Source: Mycolicibacter heraklionensis (GTDB lineage: Bacteria > Actinomycetota > Actinomycetes > Mycobacteriales > Mycobacteriaceae). Taken from it: a DNA stretch of 64,000 nucleotides. The notes beneath the pieces were generated by a model. The model did not search any database. It was given only the letters and a program-made list of their open reading frames with translations, and was not told where the DNA came from. The position numbers were made by a program, and so were the translations under genes. The stretch covers positions 152,128 to 216,127 of the forward strand of contig NZ_LDPO01000006.1 in the NCBI RefSeq assembly GCF_001021505.1, read 5' to 3'. Every line of letters begins with the position of its first letter. Position 1 is the stretch's first letter. Below are positions 40,668-49,961 of the stretch, one piece after another.

Positions 40668-41276
40668 ATGACGACACCGCAGCTCGGTCGCCCGGTCGGC
40701 GCCGTCGGCGAGGAAACCCGCCAGCGGATCATTGCCGCCACCATCCGATGCGTGGCCGAATTGGGCTATTCGCGGACCACCATCCGTCAGATCGCGCGCA
40801 CCGCGGGCGTCACCAGCGCCAATCTCTATAACTACTTTCCCAACAAGGCTGACCTGGTGGCAGCCGCGATCGCCGCCCGGGCCGAGATCGCGCTGCCGCG
40901 GCTGCGGCGAGCCGCCGAGCGGCCCGGCACGGTCGTCGACCGGATCGAGGCCCTGCTGGACGAGTCCGGCGACCTCATGCGCGAGCATCCCGATCTCGCC
41001 ACGTTCGAGTGGGCGATTCGCGCCCAGAACGCCGTCACCGTCTACCCGGGGGAGGCCGGGAACGTCGGACTGCAGGAACTGCGCGACATCATCACCGGCA
41101 TCGTTGCTGAGGACCGCAGCCGTGACGCTCCCGCAACGCGGTCGGCGGTCGAGGTGACCTACGCCCTGGTCTATGGCTTGACGGAGCTGGCGGCGACCGG
41201 TTCGCCGGCAACCTATCACGCGGCGCTGGCCGCCGCGAAGCGGCTGATCAGGGGCACTCTGTTCGCCGCCCGTTGA
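40668..41276 (+). CDS. TetR family regulator (copy B), upstream of BVMO
   Basis: A 202 aa TetR protein. HTH: QIARTAGVTSANLYNYFPNK. The body is paralogous to the TetR on the other strand. It ends only 2 bases before the 20-bp palindromic site at 41278, which precedes the BVMO gene. This makes it the best candidate for the protein binding that site and the identical one at 35683, but no direct evidence exists. The two TetR starts are about 60 bases apart. Confidence 0.88.
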   Translation: MTTPQLGRPVGAVGEETRQRIIAATIRCVAELGYSRTTIRQIARTAGVTSANLYNYFPNKADLVAAAIAARAEIALPRLRRAAERPGTVVDRIEALLDESGDLMREHPDLATFEWAIRAQNAVTVYPGEAGNVGLQELRDIITGIVAEDRSRDAPATRSAVEVTYALVYGLTELAATGSPATYHAALAAAKRLIRGTLFAAR

Positions 41277-41277
41277 T

Positions 41278-41297
41278 ATGATCAATTGATTGATTAT
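41278..41297. promoter_or_regulatory. palindromic operator, copy 2, before BVMO
   Basis: ATGATCAATTGATTGATTAT matches the site at 35683-35702 at 19 of 20 bases. It contains the palindrome ATCAATTGAT. It lies 52 bases upstream of the BVMO start and directly after the TetR stop, so it is not coding. Confidence 0.8.
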
Positions 41298-41349
41298 ATG
41301 CTGAGCCCGTTGCTGGGCTGGCTTTGCGGCGTTCCGGAGGTGCCTGATA

Positions 41350-43125
41350 GTGACCGGTGTCCAGGATCCGGAGACTGCTGGGGGGCAGGACTTTGATCCG
41401 AATGCCCTGCGCGACAAGTACGCCCGGGAACGCCAGCGGCGCCTGCGAAACGACGGGATCGACCAGTATGTCGAGGTGGCGGGCCGCTTCGCCCGGTTCG
41501 CCGAAGACCCCTGGGCCGACCCGGGTTTCAGCCGGGAACCGCTGTCCGATGAGGTCGACGTCGCGATCGTGGGAGCCGGTTTCGGGGGGCTGCTGACCGG
41601 TGCCCGGCTGCGGGAGCTCGGCGTGAGAAGCATTCGGTTGATCGACAAGGCGGCCGACGTCGGGGGCACCTGGTACTGGAATCGGTATCCGGGCATCGCC
41701 TGCGACGTGGAGTCCTACGTCTACATGCCCCTGCTGGAGGAGCTCGGCTACGTGCCGACCGAGAAATACGCCAAGGGCCCGGAGATCTTCGCGCACTGCC
41801 GGCGCATCGCCCGCCACTACGACTTGTACTCCGACGCCTGCCTGCAGACCGAGGTCACCGAAATACGTTGGGACCACGCGGTATCGCGCTGGGTGATCAC
41901 GACCAATCGCGGCGACGCATTCCGGGCCCGATTCGTGTCGATGGCCAATGGCTATCTGCAGAAGCCGAAGCTGCCCGGAATCCCCGGCATCGACGAGTTC
42001 GCCGGCCGAACCTTCCATACCAGCCGCTGGGACTACGACTACACCGGCGTGGATCTGGAGCGGCTGGCCGACAAGCGGGTCGGGATCATCGGAACCGGTG
42101 CCACCGCAATCCAGTGCGTGCCGCGACTGGCCGAAGCGGCCAGGCAGCTGTACGTCTTTCAGCGCACGCCGTCGACGGTGGACGTGCGGGGCAACCGGCC
42201 GACCGACCCGCAGTGGGCGGCGCAGCTGGAACCGGGCTGGCAACAGCGCCGGATGGAGAACTTTCAGATCCTGACCGCGGGCGGCCAGGCCGACGAGGAC
42301 CTGGTCGACGACGCCTGGACCAGCCTGACCAAGAAGATGCCGATCGTCAATGAGGGTGGCCCGAACGCCGCCGAACTCGCCGACTTCGCCAAGATGGAGG
42401 AGATCCGCGGCCGTATCGACGCGCTGGTGGACGATCCGGCCACCGCCGAGGCACTCAAGCCGTGGTACGGCTACTACTGCAAGCGGCCGTGCTTCCACGA
42501 CGAGTACCTGCAGGCGTTCAACCGCGACAATGTCACGCTGGTCGACACGAAAGGCCGCGGTGTCGAGCAGATCACCCGCACCGGCGCGGTGGTCGACGGC
42601 GTCGAATACCCGCTGGACTGCCTGGTTTTCGCGACCGGCTTCGAGGTGGGCACCGACTACTGCCGGCGCACCGGTTTCGAGGTCATCGGGCGCGACGGGG
42701 TGACGCTGACCGACAAGTGGGCCGACGGGGTGCGCACCTTCCACGGCCTGCACACCCATGGCTTCCCGAACTGCTTCATCGAGAGCATCGCGCAATCCGG
42801 GTTCACGGTGAACTTCCCCTACCTGATCGACACCCAGTCGCGGCACATCGCCTGGGTGATCGCCCGGGCGTTGCAGCAGGGGGTGACCGCGCTGGAGGCC
42901 ACCGCGGACGCGGAGCAGAGCTGGGTCGACGCCGTGGTGGCGCGTTCCGGGGTTATCGCCGGCCGGCGCGAGACGTGCACCCCGGGCTACTACAACCGCG
43001 AGGGCCACGCGAACGAACGGCTGCGCCAGGACAGCTTCTTCTTCGGCAGCCCCACCGAGTACGCCGACATCCTTACTGCCTGGCGGGATGCCGGCACGCT
43101 GGATGGGTTCACCATCACCCGATAG
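41350..43125 (+). CDS. Baeyer-Villiger monooxygenase (cyclohexanone/phenylacetone type)
   Basis: A 591 aa flavoprotein that inserts oxygen into ketones to give esters or lactones. An N-terminal extension of about 65 residues precedes FAD motif VAIVGAGFGGLLTGARL; the fingerprint is FAGRTFHTSRWDY (FxGxxxHxxxWD), the NADPH motif is VGIIGTGATAIQ and ATGFEVGTDY is the late family block. Length and extension place it with classical type I BVMOs. GTG start. It sits beside a TetR gene and operator and 12 bases before the convergent alcohol dehydrogenase. Confidence 0.93.
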   Translation: MTGVQDPETAGGQDFDPNALRDKYARERQRRLRNDGIDQYVEVAGRFARFAEDPWADPGFSREPLSDEVDVAIVGAGFGGLLTGARLRELGVRSIRLIDKAADVGGTWYWNRYPGIACDVESYVYMPLLEELGYVPTEKYAKGPEIFAHCRRIARHYDLYSDACLQTEVTEIRWDHAVSRWVITTNRGDAFRARFVSMANGYLQKPKLPGIPGIDEFAGRTFHTSRWDYDYTGVDLERLADKRVGIIGTGATAIQCVPRLAEAARQLYVFQRTPSTVDVRGNRPTDPQWAAQLEPGWQQRRMENFQILTAGGQADEDLVDDAWTSLTKKMPIVNEGGPNAAELADFAKMEEIRGRIDALVDDPATAEALKPWYGYYCKRPCFHDEYLQAFNRDNVTLVDTKGRGVEQITRTGAVVDGVEYPLDCLVFATGFEVGTDYCRRTGFEVIGRDGVTLTDKWADGVRTFHGLHTHGFPNCFIESIAQSGFTVNFPYLIDTQSRHIAWVIARALQQGVTALEATADAEQSWVDAVVARSGVIAGRRETCTPGYYNREGHANERLRQDSFFFGSPTEYADILTAWRDAGTLDGFTITR

Positions 43126-43137
43126 GGGCGTGCGGAG

Positions 43138-44271
43138 CTACCGGCCGAAGTCGATGACGCCCCTGATCAATTCGCCGGCGGCCAGGTCTTGATACGCCTG
43201 GTTGACGTCCTCGAGCGAGTAGCGCCTGGTGATCATCTCATCGAGGTGCAGGCGGCCCGCCTCGTAGAGCGTGGCCAACAGCGGGATGTCGGTCCGCGGG
43301 TTGCAGGAGCCGAAGACGGTGCCGCACAGCGTCTTGTTCATCAGCATCATGTCCTGGGGGTCGATGCTGGTCCGGGTGCCCTGCACCGCCATCCCGGTCA
43401 GCACGCAGGTCCCGGCCTTTCGGGTCAGCCGCAGCGCGTCCTCGACATCGGAATCGGTGACGACGGCGGGGGACACCACCACGGCGTCGGCCATCACCCC
43501 GCGGGTCAGGTCGCGGACCATCTCGAACGCCTCGGCGGCGCTGGCCGCGGTGTGCGTGGCGCCGAACGTAGCCGCCGACTCCCGCTTGAAGGCAACGGGA
43601 TCCACCGCGACGATCCGCACCGCGCCGTTGATGCGGGCGCCCTGGATGGCGGCTGTGCCGATGCCGCCCACCCCGATGACCACGACGGTGTCGCCGCCGC
43701 GCACCCCGGCGCGATACGCCGCCGAGCCGTACCCGGTCGGCACCGCGCAGGCCAATAGGGCGGCGGGAAGCAGGGGCAGGTGCGGATCGATCTTGACCAG
43801 CGAGGCCGCCGAGACCACGGTGTGTTCGGCGAACGCGCCAATCTTGGAGACATGAGCCAGGTCCCGGCCGTCCGCGTCGTGGTGCCGGAAGGTGCCGTCG
43901 GTGGGCATCCCGGGCAGCATGGTTCCCGCTCCGGCGTCACAGATGTACTCCATACCCGAAGAGCACCAATGACATTGACCGCAGACCGCGACGAACGACG
44001 TCACCACGTGATCGCCGGGGGACAGTGCCGTGACACCGTCTCCGACCTGCACGACCACCCCGGAGCCCTCGTGGCCGCCGATCGTCGGCGCAGTCGGGGC
44101 GAGCTGCGCCGGCGGGGCCAGGTGACCCTGGCGGATGTGTTCGTCGGAATGGCACAGGCCCGCCGCGGCCATTTGGACCAAGACCTCGCCGGCGCGCGGC
44201 GGATCGAGCTCGAACTCCTCGACCGACCAGGGGCCACCGTAGGTTCGCAGGATCGCGGCGCGACTTCTCAT
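43138..44271 (-). CDS. NDMA-dependent-type zinc alcohol dehydrogenase
   Basis: A 377 aa class III-like medium-chain dehydrogenase. Catalytic zinc ligands lie in AGLCHSDEH and GGHEGSG; the structural zinc loop is CGQCHWCSSGMEYICDAG. The coenzyme motif is GVGGIGTAAIQGAR. The features fit mycobacterial alcohol dehydrogenases that keep their NAD bound and need an external acceptor such as NDMA or mycofactocin; that link is family knowledge. It follows the MGLP glucosyltransferase gene on the same strand with only 10 bases between, so it may be read with it. Confidence 0.92.
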   Translation of the reverse strand: MRSRAAILRTYGGPWSVEEFELDPPRAGEVLVQMAAAGLCHSDEHIRQGHLAPPAQLAPTAPTIGGHEGSGVVVQVGDGVTALSPGDHVVTSFVAVCGQCHWCSSGMEYICDAGAGTMLPGMPTDGTFRHHDADGRDLAHVSKIGAFAEHTVVSAASLVKIDPHLPLLPAALLACAVPTGYGSAAYRAGVRGGDTVVVIGVGGIGTAAIQGARINGAVRIVAVDPVAFKRESAATFGATHTAASAAEAFEMVRDLTRGVMADAVVVSPAVVTDSDVEDALRLTRKAGTCVLTGMAVQGTRTSIDPQDMMLMNKTLCGTVFGSCNPRTDIPLLATLYEAGRLHLDEMITRRYSLEDVNQAYQDLAAGELIRGVIDFGR

Positions 44272-44281
44272 CTCGCCGGGT

Positions 44282-45526
44282 CTACCGGTCCGGCAGTGCG
44301 TGCTCGATGATCGGCCGGCGTGGCTGCGGGTCTCGCAAGCGACGTTTGGCCGCCAGGTACACCTGGGCGGTCTCGTCGGCGACGGTGTGCCAATCGAAGT
44401 CGGAGCTGAGCCGCTCCCGGGCAGCGACGGCGCGGCGCTGGGCTGCGGCCGGGTCGTCGAGCACGTGGCAGACGGCCGCGGCCAGGGCTGGTACGTCGCG
44501 CGGCGGGCAGGACATCCCGGTTTCGCCGTTGATCACCGCCTCGCCCAGTCCGCCCACGTTGGCGACCACCAGCGGGGTCCCGGCGGCAGCGGCCTCCAGT
44601 GCCGCCAGGCCGAACGGTTCGTAGTGGCTGGGCAGCGCCGCGGCGTCGGCCCGGTGCAACAGTGCCAACAGCTCGTCGTGGTCGACCCGGCCGATGAACC
44701 GGGTTGCCTTGAGTACCCGGTTCTTTCGGGCGCACTCGACCAGCCAGTCCTGCTGCGTGCCGTCGCCGGCGATGGTCAGCGTGGTTCCCGGGTGGGCGCG
44801 CCGGATCCGCGGCAGGGCCGCAATGATGTCGTGCACGCCCTTCTCGTATTCGAGTCGCCCGACGAACAGGATCTCCGGCGGGCCGCTGCGGGGCTGCCGG
44901 CTGGCGAACGGCCACCGCGCGGCGTCAATGCCGTTGCGGATCACGGTGGTTTCGGCCAGCCCGGGCCCGAACAGGTCGGTGATCTCATCTCGCATCGAGG
45001 CCGAACAGGTGATCAGCGAATCGGATTCGCGGACCAGCCACGACTCCACCGCGTGCACCTGACGGCTCAACGCCCCGGACACCCAGCCCGAGTGACGCCC
45101 CGCCTCGGTGGCGTGGATCGTGGAAACCAAAGGCACATCGTAGAATTCGGCGAGCGCAATGGCAGGGTGCGCCACCAGCCAGTCGTGGGCGTGCACCAGA
45201 TCGGGGCGCCACACGCTCTGGCCGCCGTCGATCTTCAGCGACAGTCCGGCGCGGACCATCGAATGTCCCATCGCCAGCGTCCAGGCCATCATGTCCTCGC
45301 CGAAGGAGAACTCGTGCGGGTCCTGCGCGGCGGCGATAACCCGCACGCCCTCGCTGATCTCGTCGGACGACGGGTGAGTACTCGGGTCGGTGCCATAGGG
45401 GCGCCGGCACAGGACGACGACGTCGTGCCCGGCGGCGGCCAGCGCGGTCGACAGGTGATGGACATGTCGACCCAGCCCGCCGATCACCACCGGCGGGTAT
45501 TCCCACGACACCATCAGGATCTTCAC
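44282..45526 (-). CDS. alpha-1,4-glucosyltransferase of MGLP/glycogen synthesis (Rv3032-like)
   Basis: A 414 aa GT4-type glycosyltransferase, the exact length of M. tuberculosis Rv3032, which builds the alpha-1,4-glucan of methylglucose lipopolysaccharide and contributes to capsular glucan. N-terminal donor-fold loop: MVSWEYPPVVIGGLGRHVHH. C-terminal EX7E motif: ALPSHYEPFGLAALEAAAAG. GTG at 45526 gives MKILMVSWEYPP; the longer frame to 45832 is not real. It is separated from the acyltransferase by about 12 kb of inserted genes, although the two are near neighbours in M. tuberculosis. Confidence 0.93.
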   Translation of the reverse strand: MKILMVSWEYPPVVIGGLGRHVHHLSTALAAAGHDVVVLCRRPYGTDPSTHPSSDEISEGVRVIAAAQDPHEFSFGEDMMAWTLAMGHSMVRAGLSLKIDGGQSVWRPDLVHAHDWLVAHPAIALAEFYDVPLVSTIHATEAGRHSGWVSGALSRQVHAVESWLVRESDSLITCSASMRDEITDLFGPGLAETTVIRNGIDAARWPFASRQPRSGPPEILFVGRLEYEKGVHDIIAALPRIRRAHPGTTLTIAGDGTQQDWLVECARKNRVLKATRFIGRVDHDELLALLHRADAAALPSHYEPFGLAALEAAAAGTPLVVANVGGLGEAVINGETGMSCPPRDVPALAAAVCHVLDDPAAAQRRAVAARERLSSDFDWHTVADETAQVYLAAKRRLRDPQPRRPIIEHALPDR

Positions 45527-45545
45527 GCGGCGAGTCCATTCTCCG

Positions 45546-45605
45546 GCGAGCGTGCGTGTCCCCGGCCGACACGCCGAGACAAACACCGGGTTTGCGCACG
45601 CTCGC
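45546..45605. repeat. hairpin, CGARCGTG repeat family (copy 2)
   Basis: GCGAGCGTGCG at 45546-45556 and CGCACGCTCGC at 45595-45605 form a perfect 11-bp outer stem around a 38-base loop that contains further GC-rich pairing. It fills the gap between the GH57 gene and the glucosyltransferase gene. The outer arm is related to the hairpins at 15068 and 58463. Confidence 0.65.
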
Positions 45606-45632
45606 GCGGGAGGGGGCTCCGCTGGATGGGGG

Positions 45633-47168
45633 TCACCGTGGCAGCCTACGGGCATCGAGGGCGCCGAACAGACCGTCGGCCTTATTCCAGCCGTCGGCCA
45701 AGCGCTGCGCCGTGTCTCGGTGGCCGCCGGCCAGTGCGTCGGCGATCTCGCGGGTGGCGTGCGCGTGCAGCTGCGCGCGGTAGCGGGCGTAGTCGGCCGC
45801 GGAGTCCTTGCTGACCATGAACGGCCAGTCACTGGAGACGGTCAGCAGCGCCTCGCGCAGGATCTGGTCGGCGACCCGGTCACGGGGGGTGGGCCCCGAT
45901 GGCGCGGCCGTCTGCGCCAGGGCCTTGTCGACGGCGCCCAGGGCGGTCTCGGTCACCTCGGAGTTGAGCTGCACCAGGTCGGCGACCTTCTCCCCGGACC
46001 ACACTCGCCAGTCCTTGCCCGAGCCCCACGAGCTGGGCGGCAGTTCGACCGCCTCGCCGACGAAGCCGGAGTTGATCGCATCCGCGAGTGTCCCGACGCG
46101 AACCCCCGCTGCCGGCAGTGCCCGCAAGACCCGGGCCAGCCAGGTCGGTCCTTCGTACCACCAGTGGCCGAACAGCTCGGTGTCGAATGCGGCGACCACG
46201 TGGGCGGGGCGGCCGATCCGCTCGGACTCGGACTGCAGGCGGCCCCGGACCACCTCGACGAAATCGGCGACGTGGGCATCGATCGCGGCGTCGGCGCGCT
46301 GCGGGTCGTACGGCGCCTTCTGCTCGGGGGCGACGTTGCGGCCGGTGACCCGGGACGGCTTCAACCCGGTGCGGTGGTCATGGGTGTGGAAATCCCGGTA
46401 GGCGTCATGCCCCGGATAGCCGGACTTCGGCGACCACACCCGGTAGCTGACCGACAAGTCACGGCCGAACGCGATCACATCGGAGTCACCGACCGGTCGG
46501 CCCAGTGTGGTGTCGCCGTGCAGCGACGGGCCGTCGACCATGAAGTGCGAAATCCCGGCGGCCGCGTACTCGGTTTCCAGGCCGGGCGTGTAGGCGCATT
46601 CCGGCGCCCAGATTCCGGTGGGGGTGTGGGCCACCCGCGCCCGGGCGTCGGCCAGTCCCTCGTGCAGCGCGAACTGGCGCAAACGTGGCGCCAGCAGGGG
46701 CTGGAACGGGTGGGCCAGCGGACCGCCGAGCAGTTCCACCGTCTGCGCCTGCACCAGCTCCCGCAGCAGCGGGCTGGCGCCGTGGCGCCACAGCAGTGCG
46801 AACTCCTCGAGAGCCTGCTCGGCGGCGGCGCATTCGTGCAGCCCGAACGGGCGGATGTCGGCCAAGGTGGTGGCCTGGGCGGCGCGCAGCTGCCAGTTCG
46901 CCAGCCAGTGGTGCATCCCGTCCAGACAGTACGGGTCGTCGAGCTGGGCGGCGACCACCGGTGTCACCCCGAGCGTGAGTAGGTTTCGCCGGCCTTCGGC
47001 GGCCAGCGTCCGCAGCACCCGCACCAGCGGCAGGTACGCCGCCGACCAGGATTGGTAGAGCCACTCCTCGCCGACGGGCCAGCGGCCGTGGTGCGCCAGC
47101 CAGGGCAGGTGGGTGTGCAGCACCAGGGTGAACAGGCCCGGTACCGAGCCGTTGGATTCTTCGGTCAC
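45633..47168 (-). CDS. GH57 alpha-glucan branching enzyme-like protein (Rv3031-like)
   Basis: A 511 aa family 57 glycoside hydrolase that would add branches to the MGLP alpha-glucan. N-terminal LVLHTHLPWLAHHGRWPVGE is the GH57 opening; GIWAPECAYTPGLE carries the nucleophile Glu, and AAFDTELFGHWWYEG the acid/base Asp. The GTG at 47168 overlaps the upstream methyltransferase stop by 4 bases (GTGA); the longer frame up to 48026 crosses that gene and was rejected. The M. tuberculosis homologue is essential-gene-cluster MGLP material (Rv3031, 526 aa). Confidence 0.93.
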   Translation of the reverse strand: MTEESNGSVPGLFTLVLHTHLPWLAHHGRWPVGEEWLYQSWSAAYLPLVRVLRTLAAEGRRNLLTLGVTPVVAAQLDDPYCLDGMHHWLANWQLRAAQATTLADIRPFGLHECAAAEQALEEFALLWRHGASPLLRELVQAQTVELLGGPLAHPFQPLLAPRLRQFALHEGLADARARVAHTPTGIWAPECAYTPGLETEYAAAGISHFMVDGPSLHGDTTLGRPVGDSDVIAFGRDLSVSYRVWSPKSGYPGHDAYRDFHTHDHRTGLKPSRVTGRNVAPEQKAPYDPQRADAAIDAHVADFVEVVRGRLQSESERIGRPAHVVAAFDTELFGHWWYEGPTWLARVLRALPAAGVRVGTLADAINSGFVGEAVELPPSSWGSGKDWRVWSGEKVADLVQLNSEVTETALGAVDKALAQTAAPSGPTPRDRVADQILREALLTVSSDWPFMVSKDSAADYARYRAQLHAHATREIADALAGGHRDTAQRLADGWNKADGLFGALDARRLPR

Positions 47169-47962
47169 CGGCGCACCGCGATCGCCACCAGGTCCAGGCT
47201 GTCGTCGATGTCGCGTTCCGCAGCATCCAGGATGTCGAAATCGTCGCAGGTGACACCGGCGACATCGGCCAGCAAGTCGGCCGGCCAGGGCGCGTCGGCG
47301 ACCGCCCGGGCGATCTGGGCGTCGATGATCGAGCCGCCGTGGCGCGCGTCCATCTCGGCCAGCGCCGGTCCATGGAAAACCCCGTAGACCCCCTCGATCT
47401 CGAAGCCGCCCTCGAGCAGCAGCTCGGTGAGCTCGGCGGCGTTGAGCTCGCGGGTGTGGAAGGGGTTGATCGGAGTGTCGCGACCGGGGGAGAAGGTGAT
47501 CCGGTTGGGAGTCGACACCATGAGCAACCCGCCGGGCCGCAGCACCCGGGCGCATTCGGCGATGAACTGCCCCTGGTCCCAGAGGTGCTCGATGACTTGG
47601 AAGTTGACCACCACGTCTACGGCCGCGTCGGGCAGCGGCAGCTCGGCGAGGTTTCCCTGGACGGCTTCGACGCGTGGATAGCGGGCCCGTACGTGGGCCA
47701 CCGCGGAGTCGTCGTAGTCGACGCCGATCACCCGCTGGGCGACCCGCGCGATCAGGTCGGCGCCGTAGCCCTCGCCGAAGCCGGCCTCCAGGACTTCGCG
47801 GCCGCTGCAGCGCGGCGCCAGCCGCTGGTAGACCACCTCGTGACGCCGGAACCAGTAGTTCTCGACGTCGAGTCCGGGGATGGTGCGCTCCCCGGTCAGC
47901 GTCAGCGTGCTGTCGCCGGGCGGCGTGCCGGTGGGGTCTCCGGCGGCATTCGTAGATTTCAT
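47165..47962 (-). CDS. SAM-dependent methyltransferase of the MGLP cluster (Rv3030-like)
   Basis: A 265 aa class I methyltransferase. Motif I VLEAGFGEGYGADLIARVA, motif II VIGVDYDDSAV, then VVVNFQVIEHLWDQG and LRPGGLLMVSTPN. The M. tuberculosis homologue Rv3030 is the cluster methyltransferase proposed to modify the methylglucose chain. It is the first gene of the three-gene unit methyltransferase, GH57 enzyme, glucosyltransferase. A 197-base divergent promoter region separates it from etfB (fixA). Confidence 0.9.
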   Translation of the reverse strand: MKSTNAAGDPTGTPPGDSTLTLTGERTIPGLDVENYWFRRHEVVYQRLAPRCSGREVLEAGFGEGYGADLIARVAQRVIGVDYDDSAVAHVRARYPRVEAVQGNLAELPLPDAAVDVVVNFQVIEHLWDQGQFIAECARVLRPGGLLMVSTPNRITFSPGRDTPINPFHTRELNAAELTELLLEGGFEIEGVYGVFHGPALAEMDARHGGSIIDAQIARAVADAPWPADLLADVAGVTCDDFDILDAAERDIDDSLDLVAIAVRR

Positions 47963-48159
47963 CGCACAGGCAGGCTAACGCGAAGGGCACGGTCCACGAA
48001 CCGGCTACCCCACATGGCTTTATCACGACCCGCTACGCTGTACACGCGAACCGCACTAAGTTACCGATGAGTAACATTTCTCGTGCGGCTGCGTGAATCG
48101 CTGCCCCAGTCTTGTGGCTCGCCGCTGCAGGACCCCTTCGAGGAGGACGAACCACACTC

Positions 48160-48951
48160 ATGACGAACATCGTGGTCCTGATCAAACAGGTCCCAGACAC
48201 CTGGTCGGAGCGCAAGCTCACCGACGGTGACTTCACGCTGGACCGTGAGGCCGCCGACGCCGTGCTCGATGAGATCAACGAGCGGGCCGTCGAAGAGGCG
48301 TTGCAGATCCGGGAGCGGGAAGGCGCCGAAGGCACCGTTACCGTGCTGACCGCCGGCCCGGAGCGGGCCACCGAGGCGATCCGCAAGGCGCTGTCGATGG
48401 GGGCTGACAAGGCCGTGCACCTCCTCGACGACGGCATGAAGGGCTCCGACGTCGTCCAGACCGGCTGGGCGCTGGCCCGCGCCCTGGGCGCCATCGAGGG
48501 CACCGAGCTGGTCATCGCCGGCAACGAGTCGACCGACGGTGTCGGCGGTGCGGTTCCGGCGATCATCGCCGAGTACCTGGGTCTGCCGCAGCTGACCCAC
48601 CTGCGCAAGCTCAGCGTCGAGGACGGCAAGGTCACCGGCGAGCGGGAGACCGACGAGGGCGTGTTCACCCTGGAGGCCTCGCTGCCGGCCGTGGTGAGCG
48701 TCAACGAGAAGATCAACGAGCCGCGCTTCCCCTCCTTCAAGGGCATCATGGCCGCCAAGAAGAAGGAAGTCACCGTGCTCACCCTGGCCGAGATCGGGGT
48801 CGAGGCCGACGAGGTCGGTGTCGCCAACGCCGGTTCCAAGGTGACCGCTTCGATCCCGAAGCCGCCGAAGACCGCCGGTGAGAAGGTGACCGACGAAGGC
48901 GACGGCGGCACCAAGATCGCCGAATACCTGGTCGGCCAGAAAATCATCTAA
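48160..48951 (+). CDS. etfB: electron transfer flavoprotein beta subunit
   Basis: A 263 aa subunit (FixA) of the electron transfer flavoprotein, which passes electrons from acyl-CoA dehydrogenases to the quinone pool. Start MTNIVVLIKQVPDTWSERKL and the AMP-binding stretch VIAGNESTDGVGGAVPAIIA are typical. The ATG at 48160 follows a strong GAGGAGG (48140-48146). It forms an operon with the alpha subunit 38 bases downstream. Matches M. tuberculosis Rv3029c. Confidence 0.95.
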   Translation: MTNIVVLIKQVPDTWSERKLTDGDFTLDREAADAVLDEINERAVEEALQIREREGAEGTVTVLTAGPERATEAIRKALSMGADKAVHLLDDGMKGSDVVQTGWALARALGAIEGTELVIAGNESTDGVGGAVPAIIAEYLGLPQLTHLRKLSVEDGKVTGERETDEGVFTLEASLPAVVSVNEKINEPRFPSFKGIMAAKKKEVTVLTLAEIGVEADEVGVANAGSKVTASIPKPPKTAGEKVTDEGDGGTKIAEYLVGQKII

Positions 48952-48989
48952 GCGATCCCCGGACCTGGAAGAAGACGGAAGAAATAGAC

Positions 48990-49946
48990 ATGGCTGAAGT
49001 ACTTGTGCTCGTTGAGCACGCTGACGGAGCGCTGAAGAAGGTCAGCTCCGAACTGATCACCGCCGCGCGTGAGCTCGGCGAACCGTCTGCTGTCGTCGTC
49101 GGTGCCCCCGGCACCGCCGCCCCGCTGGTAGACGGCCTTAAGGAGGCCGGCGCCGCCAAGATCTACGTCGCCGAGTCCGACGTGGTGGAGAACTACCTGG
49201 TCACCCCGACCGTCGACGTGCTGGCCGGGCTGGCCGAGTCGGCTGCCCCGGCTGCGGTGCTGATTGCCGCCAACGCCGACGGCAAGGAGGTGGCCGGCCG
49301 GCTGGCGGCCCGGATCGGTTCCGGTCTGCTGGTCGACGTGGTCGAGGTCAAGGCGGGCGCCAAGGTGGTGCACTCGATCTTCGGTGGTGCGTTCACCGTC
49401 GAGGCCGAGCCCACCGGCGAGACTCCGGTCATCACCGTCCGCGCGGGTGCGGTTGAGCCTGCGCCGGTCGCTGGTGCGGGTGAGCAGGTCACCGTGGAGG
49501 TGCCCGCCGCCGCCGAGAACGCCACCAAGATCACCTCGCGTCAGCCGGCCGTGGCCGGTGACCGCCCGGAGCTCACCGAGGCCCCCATCGTGGTGTCCGG
49601 TGGTCGCGGTGTCGGCAGTGCCGAGAGCTTCTCGGTGGTCGAGGAGCTGGCCGACTCGCTCGGTGCGGCCGTCGGCGCCTCGCGTGCCGCGGTGGACTCG
49701 GGCTACTACCCGGGCCAGTTCCAGATCGGTCAGACCGGCAAGACGGTCTCGCCGCAGCTGTACATCGCGCTGGGCATCTCCGGTGCGATCCAGCACCGGG
49801 CCGGCATGCAGACGTCCAAGACCATCGTCGTGGTCAACAAGGACGAGGAAGCGCCGATCTTCGAGATCGCCGACTTCGGCATCGTCGGGGACCTGTTCAA
49901 GGTCGCCCCGCAGCTGACCGAGGCGATCAAGGCCCGCAAGGGTTAA
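48990..49946 (+). CDS. etfA: electron transfer flavoprotein alpha subunit
   Basis: A 318 aa FixB protein that carries FAD. The C-terminal FAD signature is [20 protein letters not shown] followed by IQHRAGMQ. The N-terminal half shows [20 protein letters not shown]. It matches M. tuberculosis Rv3028c. The gene is followed directly by T-rich bases and a long hairpin. Confidence 0.95.
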   Translation: MAEVLVLVEHADGALKKVSSELITAARELGEPSAVVVGAPGTAAPLVDGLKEAGAAKIYVAESDVVENYLVTPTVDVLAGLAESAAPAAVLIAANADGKEVAGRLAARIGSGLLVDVVEVKAGAKVVHSIFGGAFTVEAEPTGETPVITVRAGAVEPAPVAGAGEQVTVEVPAAAENATKITSRQPAVAGDRPELTEAPIVVSGGRGVGSAESFSVVEELADSLGAAVGASRAAVDSGYYPGQFQIGQTGKTVSPQLYIALGISGAIQHRAGMQTSKTIVVVNKDEEAPIFEIADFGIVGDLFKVAPQLTEAIKARKG

Positions 49947-49961
49947 TTTTTTCTGCGTGAG

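Noticed and set aside
47169..48026. Extension of the GH57 frame to a 797-residue protein
   Set aside because: The added residues lie across the methyltransferase gene in another frame and are Arg/Gly-rich noise; the GTG at 47168 gives the known family start.
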